Both the position numbers and the translations under genes were made by a program. Of a stretch of 44,176 nt of DNA, positions 14,489 to 22,525 are shown piece by piece. Position 1 is the first letter of the stretch. Every line of letters begins with the position of its first letter. The DNA is from Desulfobacterales bacterium (lineage in GTDB: Bacteria; Desulfobacterota; Desulfobacteria; Desulfobacterales; C00003060), in NCBI GenBank assembly GCA_030616475.1, contig JAUWXF010000013.1:1-44176 (forward strand), in the 5' to 3' direction. The notes beneath the pieces are model-generated. The model did not search any database. It was not told the DNA's origin and saw nothing but the letters and a program-made list of their open reading frames with translations.

Positions 14489-14898
14489 ATGGAATACGAA
14501 GACATCACTCACAAAATTATCGGCAGTGCCTACCAAGTTTACAATCAGCTCGGGTTCGGCTTTCTCGAAAGTGTCTACAAAAAAGCGATGATCATAGAAC
14601 TGACCAAAGGCAATCTCAAAGTCGAAGAAGAAAAGCCTTCAAAGGTTTTCTATGATGACCAGGTGGTCGGAGATTTCTATGTGGATCTATTTGTAGAAGA
14701 CGCGGTCATAGTGGAACTTAAATCTGTCCAGAACCTCACTAAAGAGCATGCCTGCCCCGTTAAATGCCATTGTACTTTTATTTAACTGGGGAGGTCCAGT
14801 TGGTTAACTACCTCAACGGTTTGAACAAAGAAATAGGGCTTTTAATCAACTTCGGCCCATCTGGAGTCCAAGTAAAGCGCAAATACAGACAACCGTGA
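14489..14898 (+). pseudogene. GxxExxY family protein, split by a 41-bp palindromic unit
   Basis: Codons from ATG 14489 give a PD-(D/E)XK-like GxxExxY protein: GFLESVY (G24, E27, Y30) and the D-(n)-ExK signature in GDFYVDLFV...IVELKSV. At 14751 a 41-bp unit (CCTGCCCCGTTAAATG ... ATTTAACTGGGG, to 14791) breaks the frame and gives a stop at 14783-14785. Removing it rejoins KEH with EVQLVNYLNGLNKEIGLLINFG, the normal family C-terminus, ending at TGA 14896-14898 as a 122-aa protein. As it stands the product is truncated and tailed by repeat-coded residues. The locus lies between inverted ACAGGAT-type arms (14365-14384 and 14908-14927). Confidence 0.9.
14751..14791 (+). mobile_element. 41-bp CCTG...GGGG palindromic unit inserted in a gene
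   Basis: The unit starts CCTGCCCCGTTAAATG and ends ATTTAACTGGGG; GTTAAAT and ATTTAAC pair. Its ends are exact because the interrupted reading frame on both sides is continuous without it. The same CCTG start and GGGG end are seen where units are nested inside other repeats (14411-14443, 22526-22635, 37258-37488). The 1-bp placement is ambiguous because a G borders both sides. Confidence 0.8.
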
Positions 14899-14907
14899 TC
14901 ACACCCC

Positions 14908-15102
14908 TTAGACAGGATCAACAGGATCAACAGGATAGTGTTTTCTGCCTTTCCAAAAGAAAGGCAGAAACAAGAAATCGAGTAAATCCTGTCTGGTAAA
15001 GAAACACAGTTTTTTTCCGCCGTAGGCGGATTGCTCTTTTGCCTTTCGTCCGGAAAGGCAAAAACACCAAGATATCCGTAAAATCCTGTAAATCCTGTCT
15101 AA
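14908..15102. repeat. ACAGGAT-type inverted-repeat unit upstream of rfbF
   Basis: TTAGACAGGATCAACAGGAT (14908-14927) and ATCCTGTAAATCCTGTCTAA (15083-15102) form the outer arms. Inside are two CTTTC-N5-GAAAG hairpins, 14942-14970 (loop CAAAA) and 15037-15063 (loop GTCCG), and CCGCCGTAGGCGGATTG near 15017. The unit ends 19 bp before rfbF, leaving room only for its ribosome site. Confidence 0.85.
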
Positions 15103-15121
15103 TAAGAAAAGGAGGCGTATC

Positions 15122-15895
15122 ATGAAAGTAGTTATCCTTGCAGGGGGGGTTGGCACGCGCCTCTCGGAAGAAACCGGGATAAAGCCGAAACCCATGGTAG
15201 AGATCGGTGACAAGCCAATCCTATGGCATATTATGAAAATCTATTCTGCCCATGGTATCAACGACTTCATTATTTGCTTGGGTTACAAAGGTTACGTCAT
15301 TAAAGAATACTTTGCCACTTACTCGCTCCAGATGTCTGATGTCACATTCGACTTGCGAAACAACAAGATGAAGGTTCACCAAAATGGCACCGAGCCCTGG
15401 AAGGTCACATTAATTGACACCGGTGAAAAGACCATGACCGGAGGACGGCTAAAACGGGTCAAGAACTACATCGGTGATGAAACCTTCTGCCTGACCTACG
15501 GAGACGGCGTAAGTAACGTGAATATAAGAGAGTTAATCAAGTTTCACCGAGAGCAAAAAACCCTGGCGACATTAACTGCCACGCAGTCCCCAGGACGATT
15601 TGGGGCGTTTAAACTAGAGCAGAATCAACATAAAATTTCCGCTTTTAAGGAAAAACCTCAGGGTGACGGCGCCTGGATCAATGGTGGCTTTTTTGTTCTT
15701 GAGCCTGGCGTGATGGATTACATCGAAGGTGACTCGACTGTTTGGGAGCGGGAGCCAATGGAAAGACTGGCGCATGATGGAATGGTTTCGGCATACAGAC
15801 ACTATGGATTCTGGCAGCCCATGGACACTTTGCGAGACAAGAGTGTTCTTGAAGAGCTATGGCAGAGTGGCGAAGCTGCGTGGAAAATCTGGTGA
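15122..15895 (+). CDS. rfbF: Glucose-1-phosphate cytidylyltransferase
   Basis: A 257-aa enzyme making CDP-glucose from CTP and glucose-1-phosphate; the length equals the family norm. Seen: the nucleotide-binding start [42 protein letters not shown] and [21 protein letters not shown] immediately upstream is the best ribosome site in the window. The stop overlaps the next start (TGATG), so it is coupled to rfbG. It opens the CDP-sugar branch of the locus. Confidence 0.95.
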   Translation: MKVVILAGGVGTRLSEETGIKPKPMVEIGDKPILWHIMKIYSAHGINDFIICLGYKGYVIKEYFATYSLQMSDVTFDLRNNKMKVHQNGTEPWKVTLIDTGEKTMTGGRLKRVKNYIGDETFCLTYGDGVSNVNIRELIKFHREQKTLATLTATQSPGRFGAFKLEQNQHKISAFKEKPQGDGAWINGGFFVLEPGVMDYIEGDSTVWEREPMERLAHDGMVSAYRHYGFWQPMDTLRDKSVLEELWQSGEAAWKIW

Positions 15896-16971
15896 TGAAT
15901 AGCAAGTTCTGGGAAGGCAAGAGAGTCCTGATCACAGGTCATACCGGATTCAAGGGAAGCTGGCTATCTTTATGGTTACAAAGCAAAGGAGCCCGCACCA
16001 TAGGATACTCTTTGCCGCCGCCCACGAAACCGAGTTTGTTTGAAGTAGCCCATGTTGCTGAAGGGATGGCATCCATCACAGGAGACATCCGCGATCTGGA
16101 ACATCTACAGACCGTCATCGGTGAGCATAAACCTGAAATTGTTATCCACATGGCAGCCCAATCATTGGTACGTTATTCTTACAACAATCCTGTGGATACT
16201 TACAGAACTAATGTCATGGGTACAGTGAATGTGCTGGAAGCCGTTAGGCAATCTGACAGTGTGAAGGTCGTTCTTATCATCACTAGTGATAAGTGCTACG
16301 AAAACCGTGAATGGCTCTGGGGCTATCGGGAGAATGAGCCCATGGGCGGCCATGATCCCTATTCTAGCAGTAAGGGGTGCGCTGAATTGGTCACATCCGC
16401 TTATCGCCGTTCATACTTTTCGGACAACAACTTTCCCGGTCACGGCGTTTCAGTAGCGACCACCAGGGCGGGCAATGTGGTCGGCGGCGGGGACTGGGCT
16501 CCGGATCGTCTTATTCCTGATATCATGAATGCTTTTATGGAAAATCGGCCTGCCAACATCCGTTATCCGAATGCTATCCGCCCTTGGCAGTATGTGCTCG
16601 AACCGCTGGGGGGATACCTTACACTCGCGGAGAAGTTGTGGGAACATGGATCGAAATTTGCGGATGCCTGGAACTTCGGTCCCAATGATGAGGATTCGCG
16701 CCCAGTTTCTTGGGTAGCAGACTACCTAACCGGTCTGTGGGGAAGGGGTGCTCGCTGGGAATCGGATTCGACCCAGCATCCACATGAGGCCACATACCTG
16801 AAACTCGATTGCTCCAAGGCAAAAAGCCTGCTGGGGTGGTCACCCAAACTTAATCTCGCCACAAACCTGGAGTGGATTGTAGACTGGTATCGAGCGTACC
16901 TTCAAAAAAAGAATATGCGCCAGGTTACAGAATCAGAAATCTCGCGCTACGAGAATATGCTCCAGAAATGA
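15895..16971 (+). CDS. rfbG: CDP-glucose 4,6-dehydratase
   Basis: A 358-aa extended short-chain dehydrogenase producing CDP-4-keto-6-deoxyglucose. Seen: NAD-binding VLITGHTGFKGSWL, VIHMAAQSLVRYSY, ITSDKCYEN, catalytic YSSSK and RAGNVVGGGDWAPDRLIPD. The frame is open from 15859, but ATG 15895 overlaps the rfbF stop and matches the family N-terminus. The usual next enzyme, RfbH (E1 dehydrase for 3,6-dideoxy sugars), is absent, so the keto-sugar probably goes to an epimerase or other enzyme here. Confidence 0.94.
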   Translation: MNSKFWEGKRVLITGHTGFKGSWLSLWLQSKGARTIGYSLPPPTKPSLFEVAHVAEGMASITGDIRDLEHLQTVIGEHKPEIVIHMAAQSLVRYSYNNPVDTYRTNVMGTVNVLEAVRQSDSVKVVLIITSDKCYENREWLWGYRENEPMGGHDPYSSSKGCAELVTSAYRRSYFSDNNFPGHGVSVATTRAGNVVGGGDWAPDRLIPDIMNAFMENRPANIRYPNAIRPWQYVLEPLGGYLTLAEKLWEHGSKFADAWNFGPNDEDSRPVSWVADYLTGLWGRGARWESDSTQHPHEATYLKLDCSKAKSLLGWSPKLNLATNLEWIVDWYRAYLQKKNMRQVTESEISRYENMLQK

Positions 16972-17253
16972 GTGGCATGACATGTCATTTCTACCAAAGT
17001 TTCTTGAAATCAGGCGTTGTTGTGGCAAAAATGGGTAGACAATCACAGGCCACAATTGTTGTCTCGGGAAAACAAGTTATGCGGTCTAAAAAGTATCGAA
17101 AAAGTGTCAGTTCGCGCCAGCGATGGCAATTTTCCCCCTGCGAAGTCCGCAGGGGGAAAGGTCTGTGTTTGTCTGTGCCTGCCCTGTAGGAAAGTATGAC
17201 CGTATCGGGGTGGGTCTGTGGTTAATATCCCCTGATCTATTGCGAAAGTTGCT
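16972..17253. repeat. Spacer with uninterrupted 33-bp CCTG...GGGG unit
   Basis: ATGACATGTCAT palindrome near 16977, GACAATCACAGGCCACAATTG words near 17038, then CCTGCCCTG-TAGGAAAG-TATGACCGTATCGGGG (17178-17210) set in a GTCTGTG...GTCTGTGGTTAA arm. The three parts of this unit occur at 22526-22635 separated by two insertions, so this copy is the empty-site comparison. No gene is seen. Confidence 0.75.
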
Positions 17254-17787
17254 GTGATTTTCAAAGAAACGAGCTTAAAGGGCGCCTTCATTATTGAACC
17301 TGAAAGAATACGAGACCACCGCGGCTTCTTTGCCCGTGCATGGTGCAAAAAGGAATTTGAAGCCCATGGTTTGAATCCTCGTTTGGTTCAAATCAATCTA
17401 TCATTCAACAAGAACCGGGGTACATTACGAGGTATGCATTACCAAACAGCACCTCACGAAGAAGCCAAACTGTTTCGGTGCACGAGAGGAGCGATATATG
17501 ATGTGATCATTGATTTGCAGCCGGAGTCACCTACATATTTGGAGTGGCTTGGAGTCGAATTAACAGCAGACAATCGCAAAATGCTCTACGTACCTGAAAA
17601 CTTCGCCCAAGGCTATCAAACCCTTACAGACAACACCGAGGTATTTTACCAGGTGTCGCAATTCTATTCACCGGAGTCTGAGCGTGGCGTGCGTTGGGAT
17701 GATCCGGCATTTGGCATTAAGTGGCCAGAAACGGATAATTTGATGATATCAGAAAAGGACAAAAACTGGCCAGACTATTTGCCCTGA
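17254..17787 (+). CDS. RmlC-like 4-keto-6-deoxy-sugar 3,5-epimerase
   Basis: A 177-aa cupin enzyme of the dTDP-4-dehydrorhamnose 3,5-epimerase family. Seen: RDHRGFFARAW, NKNRGTLRGMHYQ with the catalytic His, RGAIYDVIIDLQ with the paired Asp, VPENFAQGYQTL, and VRWDDPAFGIKWP near the end. Length is normal for RmlC. There are no rmlA/B/D genes, and it follows the CDP-glucose dehydratase, so its substrate is more likely a CDP-linked keto-sugar (inference). The GTG start at 17254 has no strong ribosome site. Confidence 0.88.
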   Translation: MIFKETSLKGAFIIEPERIRDHRGFFARAWCKKEFEAHGLNPRLVQINLSFNKNRGTLRGMHYQTAPHEEAKLFRCTRGAIYDVIIDLQPESPTYLEWLGVELTADNRKMLYVPENFAQGYQTLTDNTEVFYQVSQFYSPESERGVRWDDPAFGIKWPETDNLMISEKDKNWPDYLP

Positions 17788-17832
17788 GGAAGTTGTCATG
17801 ATCGATGAAATTCCGTTTGTTGTAGGTAAGGA

Positions 17833-18022
17833 TTCACCACAGAGCCACGGAGAGCACAGAGGCTTTCCTTTTTTGGCCAATCGGGAGACGACGATTGACC
17901 AAAACCGGGTCAGGCCTTCGGCCATGTATTGCCCCGCAGGGGCTAGCAGCCTTTTTGTTTGTCGGTATCTCCCGACAAACAAAGAATCTTCCTTCTCTGT
18001 GTCCTCTGTGTCTCTGTGGTTA
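17833..18022. repeat. CCACAGAG-type inverted-repeat unit upstream of the nucleotidyltransferase gene
   Basis: The left arm CACCACAGAGCCACGGAGAG (from about 17835) faces the right arm CTGTGTCCTCTGTGTCTCTG (to about 18022). Inner hairpins: 17871-17904 (13-bp stem with one mismatch, loop GGAGACGA) and 17954-17983 (12-bp stem, loop TATCTC). It ends about 24 bp before ATG 18046. Confidence 0.8.
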
Positions 18023-18045
18023 ATACAACAGCTGAGTCCTACAGA

Positions 18046-18855
18046 ATGATACCCCCTGATGACATACAAAAAACTCGTCGGGAAGTAATTGGGCTTATGC
18101 CCGCTGCTGGTGAAGCTACTCGCCTTTCACCGTTACCCTGTAGCAAAGAATTGTACCCTGTCGGCTTTCGCCCCGCGGAACAGGGAAGCAGCGTCCGCCC
18201 TAAAGTCGTTTGTCATTACCTGTTGGAGAAAATGCGGTTAGCCGGTGTCACCAGGGCTTACATCATACTGCGCGAAGGAAAATGGGACATTCCCGCGTAT
18301 TTTGGTGGCGGTGAAATATTAGATATGCACCTGGCCTACCTTATGATGGATTTGCCTTTTGGCGTGCCTTACACCTTAGACCAGGCCTATCCTTTTGTGC
18401 AGGATGCAATGCTGGCCTTTGGGTTTCCCGACATCATTTTCCAACCAGACGATGCTTTTGTGCAATTACTCGCTCGCCAGGCAGTCACAAATGCTGACAT
18501 TGTGTTGGGACTGTTCCCTGCTGACCAACCGCAGAAAATCGACATGGTGGACCTGGACGCCAATGGACGAGTACACCAGATTGTCATAAAACCTCGCCGA
18601 ACGAATCTGCGCTATACATGGATCATTGCAGTCTGGACACCGGTTTTCACGCGTTTTATGCATGAATATCTCTCTTCTGTCAATGCACATAAGCAGAGAG
18701 AATTGTTTGTGGGAGACGTAATTCAGGAGGCTATAGATAAGAATTGGCAGGTAGAAAGTGTGATATACCCACATGGCACATATCTGGATATCGGAACGCC
18801 TGGCGATTTAGCTAAAGCCGTCTCCTCTGAAATTGTCTCAAGGGTGCCTATCTGA
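18046..18855 (+). CDS. Sugar-1-phosphate nucleotidyltransferase (glucose-1-P thymidylyltransferase-like)
   Basis: A 269-aa protein of the nucleotidyltransferase fold. The nucleotide-binding loop reads GLMPAAGEATRLSPLPCSKE, a variant of the usual GGxGTRLxPxTxxxPK. Further blocks are KPRRTNLRYTWIIAVWTP and, at the C-terminus, HGTYLDIGTPGDLAKAV. Base and sugar cannot be assigned. The open frame reaches back to 17959 through repeat DNA; ATG 18046 is the first codon outside it. A diverged, frameshifted copy of its C-terminal end sits at 20072-20213, beyond the beta-lactamase-fold gene. Confidence 0.8.
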   Translation: MIPPDDIQKTRREVIGLMPAAGEATRLSPLPCSKELYPVGFRPAEQGSSVRPKVVCHYLLEKMRLAGVTRAYIILREGKWDIPAYFGGGEILDMHLAYLMMDLPFGVPYTLDQAYPFVQDAMLAFGFPDIIFQPDDAFVQLLARQAVTNADIVLGLFPADQPQKIDMVDLDANGRVHQIVIKPRRTNLRYTWIIAVWTPVFTRFMHEYLSSVNAHKQRELFVGDVIQEAIDKNWQVESVIYPHGTYLDIGTPGDLAKAVSSEIVSRVPI

Positions 18856-18901
18856 TACCCTTCAGCGTCTCCATGCCTATAGTAAGGGTAATCGTCGCTA
18901 A

Positions 18902-20026
18902 ATGATCTCAACAATATATCCTGATGCCAAATGGGAACGTATATCGCCCAGCGAGGCAGGTCTTCACCCCAGAAAACTTCATTACGCAAAGGACTGGCTT
19001 GACGATCACGTGGGTGACGGACGCTATCGCGTGGTTATCATCCGCGGCGGACGACTTGTCGCTGAATGGAGCCATGGCTTTGCTCGCGACAAGAAACCTT
19101 CATTACTTTCTGCAGTAAAGTCCATTGCTTTCCGTATTCTGAGAATCGCAGTCGGACGTCTTGGCGCTGACTGGGATCGAAGCATCGGTCGCGACAAGCA
19201 ATTTCCCCTTGCCTCTGCAGCCAAGTCCATCTTCTCGTGCATTCTTGGCATCGCTATCGAGGAGGGTAAACTTCCGTCTGCCGACGCCAAAATTGTCGAT
19301 TATTATCCTGAGGCAATGGACGTCCCTGAAGGCGAAGGGCCAAAGCCAGGGCGTTATGCCTTTGAAAAAGACCATGCCATTACCTTACGCCAGCTTATCT
19401 CCAACACGTCCGGCTACATGAAGCCCGGCGAGCAACCGGGCAAGATATTTCATTATCAGACCTATGGGATGAGCATTCTCACCCATGCCATTGCTAAGGT
19501 TTATGGCCTGTACGATATTCGCCATCCAGAGGGTTCGCCTGGGTTTAAACACCTGGTAGACGAAAAGTTGCGCATCCCCATTGGCGCCACATGGAGCTAC
19601 TACCTAATGAACTTTGATCTGCACCCCAAGGCCCGCATTCATATCTTTGGTTACTACGACGGCGTAAAGGCCAGTGCACTTGATATGGCCCGTTTGGGCT
19701 GGTTGTGGCGCAATTGGGGCCGTTGGAAGGACAACCAACTTGTCCCCGAGGCATGGTTGCGAGAAGCAACACAAACTGCGCCGGATATCTGCGCAAACTG
19801 CCCACGGGAGCAATGGAAGTATGGGTATGCCTTCTGGACCAACGATCACTCCCAACTCTGGCCCAGTTTGCCACGCGACTCGTTCGCCGCTTCGGGCGCG
19901 GGGAGTCAACATATCTGGGTCTGTCCTACTCTCGACTTAGTCGTCGTGCAAGGCCCAGGGCTGTGGCAGGATCAGAGAGAAAACAACAATGGTTTACTGC
20001 GGTTGGTAGTTGATGCATGCCTCTGA
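18902..20026 (+). CDS. Serine hydrolase of the beta-lactamase/PBP-like fold with internal duplication
   Basis: A 374-aa protein of the class C beta-lactamase/esterase family. A 35-residue block is present twice in tandem: residues 50-84 (19049-19153) and 85-119 (19154-19258), about half identical, each carrying an SxxK motif (SAVK, then SAAK). The second, followed by SIFSCILGIAIEEGKLP, matches the family position of the catalytic Ser/Lys. Other blocks: FHYQTYGMSILTHAIAK at the usual YxN position, RLGWLWRNWGRWKDNQLVPE, and GSQHIWVCPTLDLVVV. No signal peptide is seen. It could act on acyl or ester groups of the glycan; this is a guess from context. Confidence 0.8.
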   Translation: MISTIYPDAKWERISPSEAGLHPRKLHYAKDWLDDHVGDGRYRVVIIRGGRLVAEWSHGFARDKKPSLLSAVKSIAFRILRIAVGRLGADWDRSIGRDKQFPLASAAKSIFSCILGIAIEEGKLPSADAKIVDYYPEAMDVPEGEGPKPGRYAFEKDHAITLRQLISNTSGYMKPGEQPGKIFHYQTYGMSILTHAIAKVYGLYDIRHPEGSPGFKHLVDEKLRIPIGATWSYYLMNFDLHPKARIHIFGYYDGVKASALDMARLGWLWRNWGRWKDNQLVPEAWLREATQTAPDICANCPREQWKYGYAFWTNDHSQLWPSLPRDSFAASGAGSQHIWVCPTLDLVVVQGPGLWQDQRENNNGLLRLVVDACL

Positions 20027-20071
20027 CGAACTGGATTCTAAGAAGATTCCACGAAAAAGCATGTCAAACTT

Positions 20072-20213
20072 CATGATGGAGATGTTATTCACAATAACAT
20101 GCAACTCGACATGTCAGGTTTTTTCCAATGGCAATTATCTGGATATTGCCACACCCGAAGACGTGGTAAAGGCCGTCCAAATCACAAATCGAGAGATGGG
20201 GAACTCATTATGA
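20072..20213 (+). pseudogene. Nucleotidyltransferase C-terminal remnant
   Basis: HDGDVIHN (from 20072) resembles VGDVIQEA of the gene at 18046. In another frame GNYLDIATPEDVVKAVQITN resembles GTYLDIGTPGDLAKAVSSEI of the same gene. The two parts are joined by a frameshift near 20118. It lies between the beta-lactamase-fold gene and the SAF oxidoreductase. It suggests that a nucleotidyltransferase gene once ended here, or that its tail was duplicated when the intervening gene arrived. Confidence 0.6.
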
Positions 20214-21511
20214 TCATTGTTGATACAGCACTGGAAAGGCGACAGCAGGAAGGCAACCCAATTCGGGTCGGGATGGTTGGAGCTGGTTACTTGGGACGTG
20301 GGATTACCCTTCAGATCGAAAAATACGTCAAGGGAATGAGCCTAGTCGCGGTTTCAAATCGCACGCTTTCTAAGGCCGAGCGAGCCTACCGGGAGGCAGG
20401 AGCTGAAACCGTCAAGTCGGTTGAAACTGTCGCCCAGCTCGAAGAAGCTATTGCTCAGAGTCAGTATGCCATCACCGATGATGCAATGCTGCTATGTGAA
20501 GCACAGGGTATCGACGCCATAATTGAGGTAACCGGGGAAGTCGACTTTGGTGTCCATGTAGCAATGAAGGCTATTGAAAACAAAAAGCACGTCATCCTAA
20601 TGAATGCTGAGCTTGATGCCACCCTGGGGCCCATTCTGAAGGTATATGCGGACCGCGCTGGAGTTGTCATCTCCAATGCGGATGGTGACCAACCAGGAGT
20701 CATGATGAACCTATTGCGCTTTGTAAAAACCATCGGTTACGATCCGGTTTTGGCCGGCAATATTAAGGGACTTCAGGATCATTACCGAACTCCGGAAACA
20801 CAAAGGGCCTACGCGGCTCAGTACGGTATAACGCCAAAAATGGCTACTTCTTTTGCTGATGGCACAAAAATTTCCATGGAAAATGCAGTCGTAGCCAATG
20901 CCACTGGCTTAAAAGTGGGCAAGCGTGGCATGTATGGTCCTCAGTGCAACCACGTCAGTGAAGCAGTTTCTCTTTTTCCAATGGATCAGTTGCTCAATGG
21001 AGGCTTAGTCGACTACATATTAGGCGCGGAACCTAGTCCGGGGGTGTTCGTTTTGGGTTATGACAAGGATCCCGTCAGACAACATTATATGAAACACTTC
21101 AAGATGGGTGAGGGACCACTTTACGTCTTTTACGTTCCATACCATTTGCCCCACTTAGAACTCCCTCTGACTGCGGCCCGTGCGGTGCTGTTTGAAGACG
21201 CTGCAGTAGCGCCCCTTGCTGGCCCGGTGTGCGATGTGATCACACTTGCCAAGCAAGACCTTAAAGCAGGCGAGGTACTTGATGGCATCGGCGGTTTCAC
21301 TTGCTACGGTGTAATTGAAAACTCAGACGTTTGCCAGGCTGAATATCTACTGCCAATGGGCCTGTCCGAAGGGTGCCGCCTCACGAGTGCTCTCTCAAGA
21401 GATCAGGCCATAACGTACGCAGACGTTGAATTGCCTCCGGGCCGCCTCTGCGATAAGCTGCGGAGCGAGCAGGATGTTTGCTTTACTCCATCCAAAAATT
21501 CTGAAGAGTAA
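20210..21511 (+). CDS. NAD(P)-binding oxidoreductase with C-terminal SAF domain
   Basis: A 433-aa protein. N-terminal Rossmann fold (IRVGMVGAGYLGRGI, about 18-32) of the homoserine-dehydrogenase/DapB-like type, with IDAIIEVTGEVDFG and KKHVILMNAELDAT. The C-terminal part (from about 345) is SAF-like: DVITLAKQDLKAGEVLDGIG and LPMGLSEGCRLTSALSRDQ. I know such proteins in nucleotide-sugar and polyol gene clusters, but I cannot name the reaction. The frame extends to 20099; ATG 20210 overlaps the remnant stop and matches where similarity begins. It probably reduces a keto group on a sugar made by rfbF/rfbG (inference). Confidence 0.75.
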   Translation: MIIVDTALERRQQEGNPIRVGMVGAGYLGRGITLQIEKYVKGMSLVAVSNRTLSKAERAYREAGAETVKSVETVAQLEEAIAQSQYAITDDAMLLCEAQGIDAIIEVTGEVDFGVHVAMKAIENKKHVILMNAELDATLGPILKVYADRAGVVISNADGDQPGVMMNLLRFVKTIGYDPVLAGNIKGLQDHYRTPETQRAYAAQYGITPKMATSFADGTKISMENAVVANATGLKVGKRGMYGPQCNHVSEAVSLFPMDQLLNGGLVDYILGAEPSPGVFVLGYDKDPVRQHYMKHFKMGEGPLYVFYVPYHLPHLELPLTAARAVLFEDAAVAPLAGPVCDVITLAKQDLKAGEVLDGIGGFTCYGVIENSDVCQAEYLLPMGLSEGCRLTSALSRDQAITYADVELPPGRLCDKLRSEQDVCFTPSKNSEE

Positions 21512-21550
21512 GATCTGCCTGAGTAAACCTTTGATCATGGGAATATTGTG

Positions 21551-22423
21551 ATGAATGTCATCAAGAGAAAATTATACAACTACGGGAATAAACCCAACTT
21601 TAATACTGACTCAGTTGCCGTTATCAAGCCAAAATCTGGCTGGCAGATGGTAGATTTTAAAGAACTGAAAGAATACCGAGATCTTTTCTATTTCCTTGTG
21701 TGGCGTGACATCAAAGTTCTGTATGCCCAAACAATATTAGGGCTTTCTTGGGCCATTCTTCACCCACTCGTACAGATTGTCATTTTCACCATTGTTTTCG
21801 GAAAAGTTGCCAAAGTATCTACGGAGGGCATTCCCTATATCCTATTTTCAACTGTTGCAATTATCCCCTGGACATACATGTCGCAGGCCATGACGCAATC
21901 AAGTCAAAGCCTTGTCCAGGGACAGCATATGCTTGGAAAGGTATATTTTCCTCGCTTAATCTTCCCAGTAACCCCTGTATTATCTAAACTGATCGATTTC
22001 GGAATTTCCATGTCGATTATATTGTGTGTAATGCTTTATTATCGAATCCTCCCGACATGGAACCTAATACTTTTTCCATTGTTTCTTATTTTGATGATGG
22101 CAATTCCCGCAGGTATTGGTATGTGGTTATCTGCTCTCGCCATCCGTTTTCGTGATGTAAAACTCGCTATGCCTTTTGTTATTCGAATGCTGATATACAC
22201 AGCGCCAATCGTCTATTCAGCATCATCAATACCTGAAACGTATCGCATCATCTATTCTCTGAATCCGATTGTAGGGGTCGTAGAGGGATATCGGGCCTGT
22301 TTGTTAGGCACACCAGTGCCTTGGACTTACATCTGTCCCGGTATAATCACGGCTGCTATCTTGCTCATCAGCGGCGCACTGTATTTCAAACGAATGGAGC
22401 GGGTGTTTGTGGATGTAATCTAA
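21551..22423 (+). CDS. wzm: ABC-2 type polysaccharide exporter permease (Wzm-like)
   Basis: About 290 aa, six membrane segments of the ABC-2 family. Seen: LFYFLVWRDIKVLYAQTILGLSWAI at the cytoplasmic entry, then hydrophobic stretches, and the typical RFRDVKLAMPFVIRMLIYTAPIVY and NPIVGVVEGYRACLLG blocks. A GTG at 21548 immediately precedes ATG 21551, and either could be the start. It works with the ATPase at 22852; the 428-bp gap between them is repeat DNA. Confidence 0.9.
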   Translation: MNVIKRKLYNYGNKPNFNTDSVAVIKPKSGWQMVDFKELKEYRDLFYFLVWRDIKVLYAQTILGLSWAILHPLVQIVIFTIVFGKVAKVSTEGIPYILFSTVAIIPWTYMSQAMTQSSQSLVQGQHMLGKVYFPRLIFPVTPVLSKLIDFGISMSIILCVMLYYRILPTWNLILFPLFLILMMAIPAGIGMWLSALAIRFRDVKLAMPFVIRMLIYTAPIVYSASSIPETYRIIYSLNPIVGVVEGYRACLLGTPVPWTYICPGIITAAILLISGALYFKRMERVFVDVI

Positions 22424-22525
22424 GAACGCGGGAGATCTTAGCCGCAGACAGACGCAGACAGACGCAGACCGAGATAGTTTTATTCGGTCGAAGCGACCGA
22501 CAAAAAATGTCTATGTAACTCCGTG

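Noticed and set aside
17959-18045. N-terminal extension of the nucleotidyltransferase
   Set aside because: It lies in the right arm of a repeat, and similarity starts after ATG 18046.
17798-18049. 83-codon frame before the nucleotidyltransferase
   Set aside because: Almost all of it is the CCACAGAG-type inverted-repeat unit.
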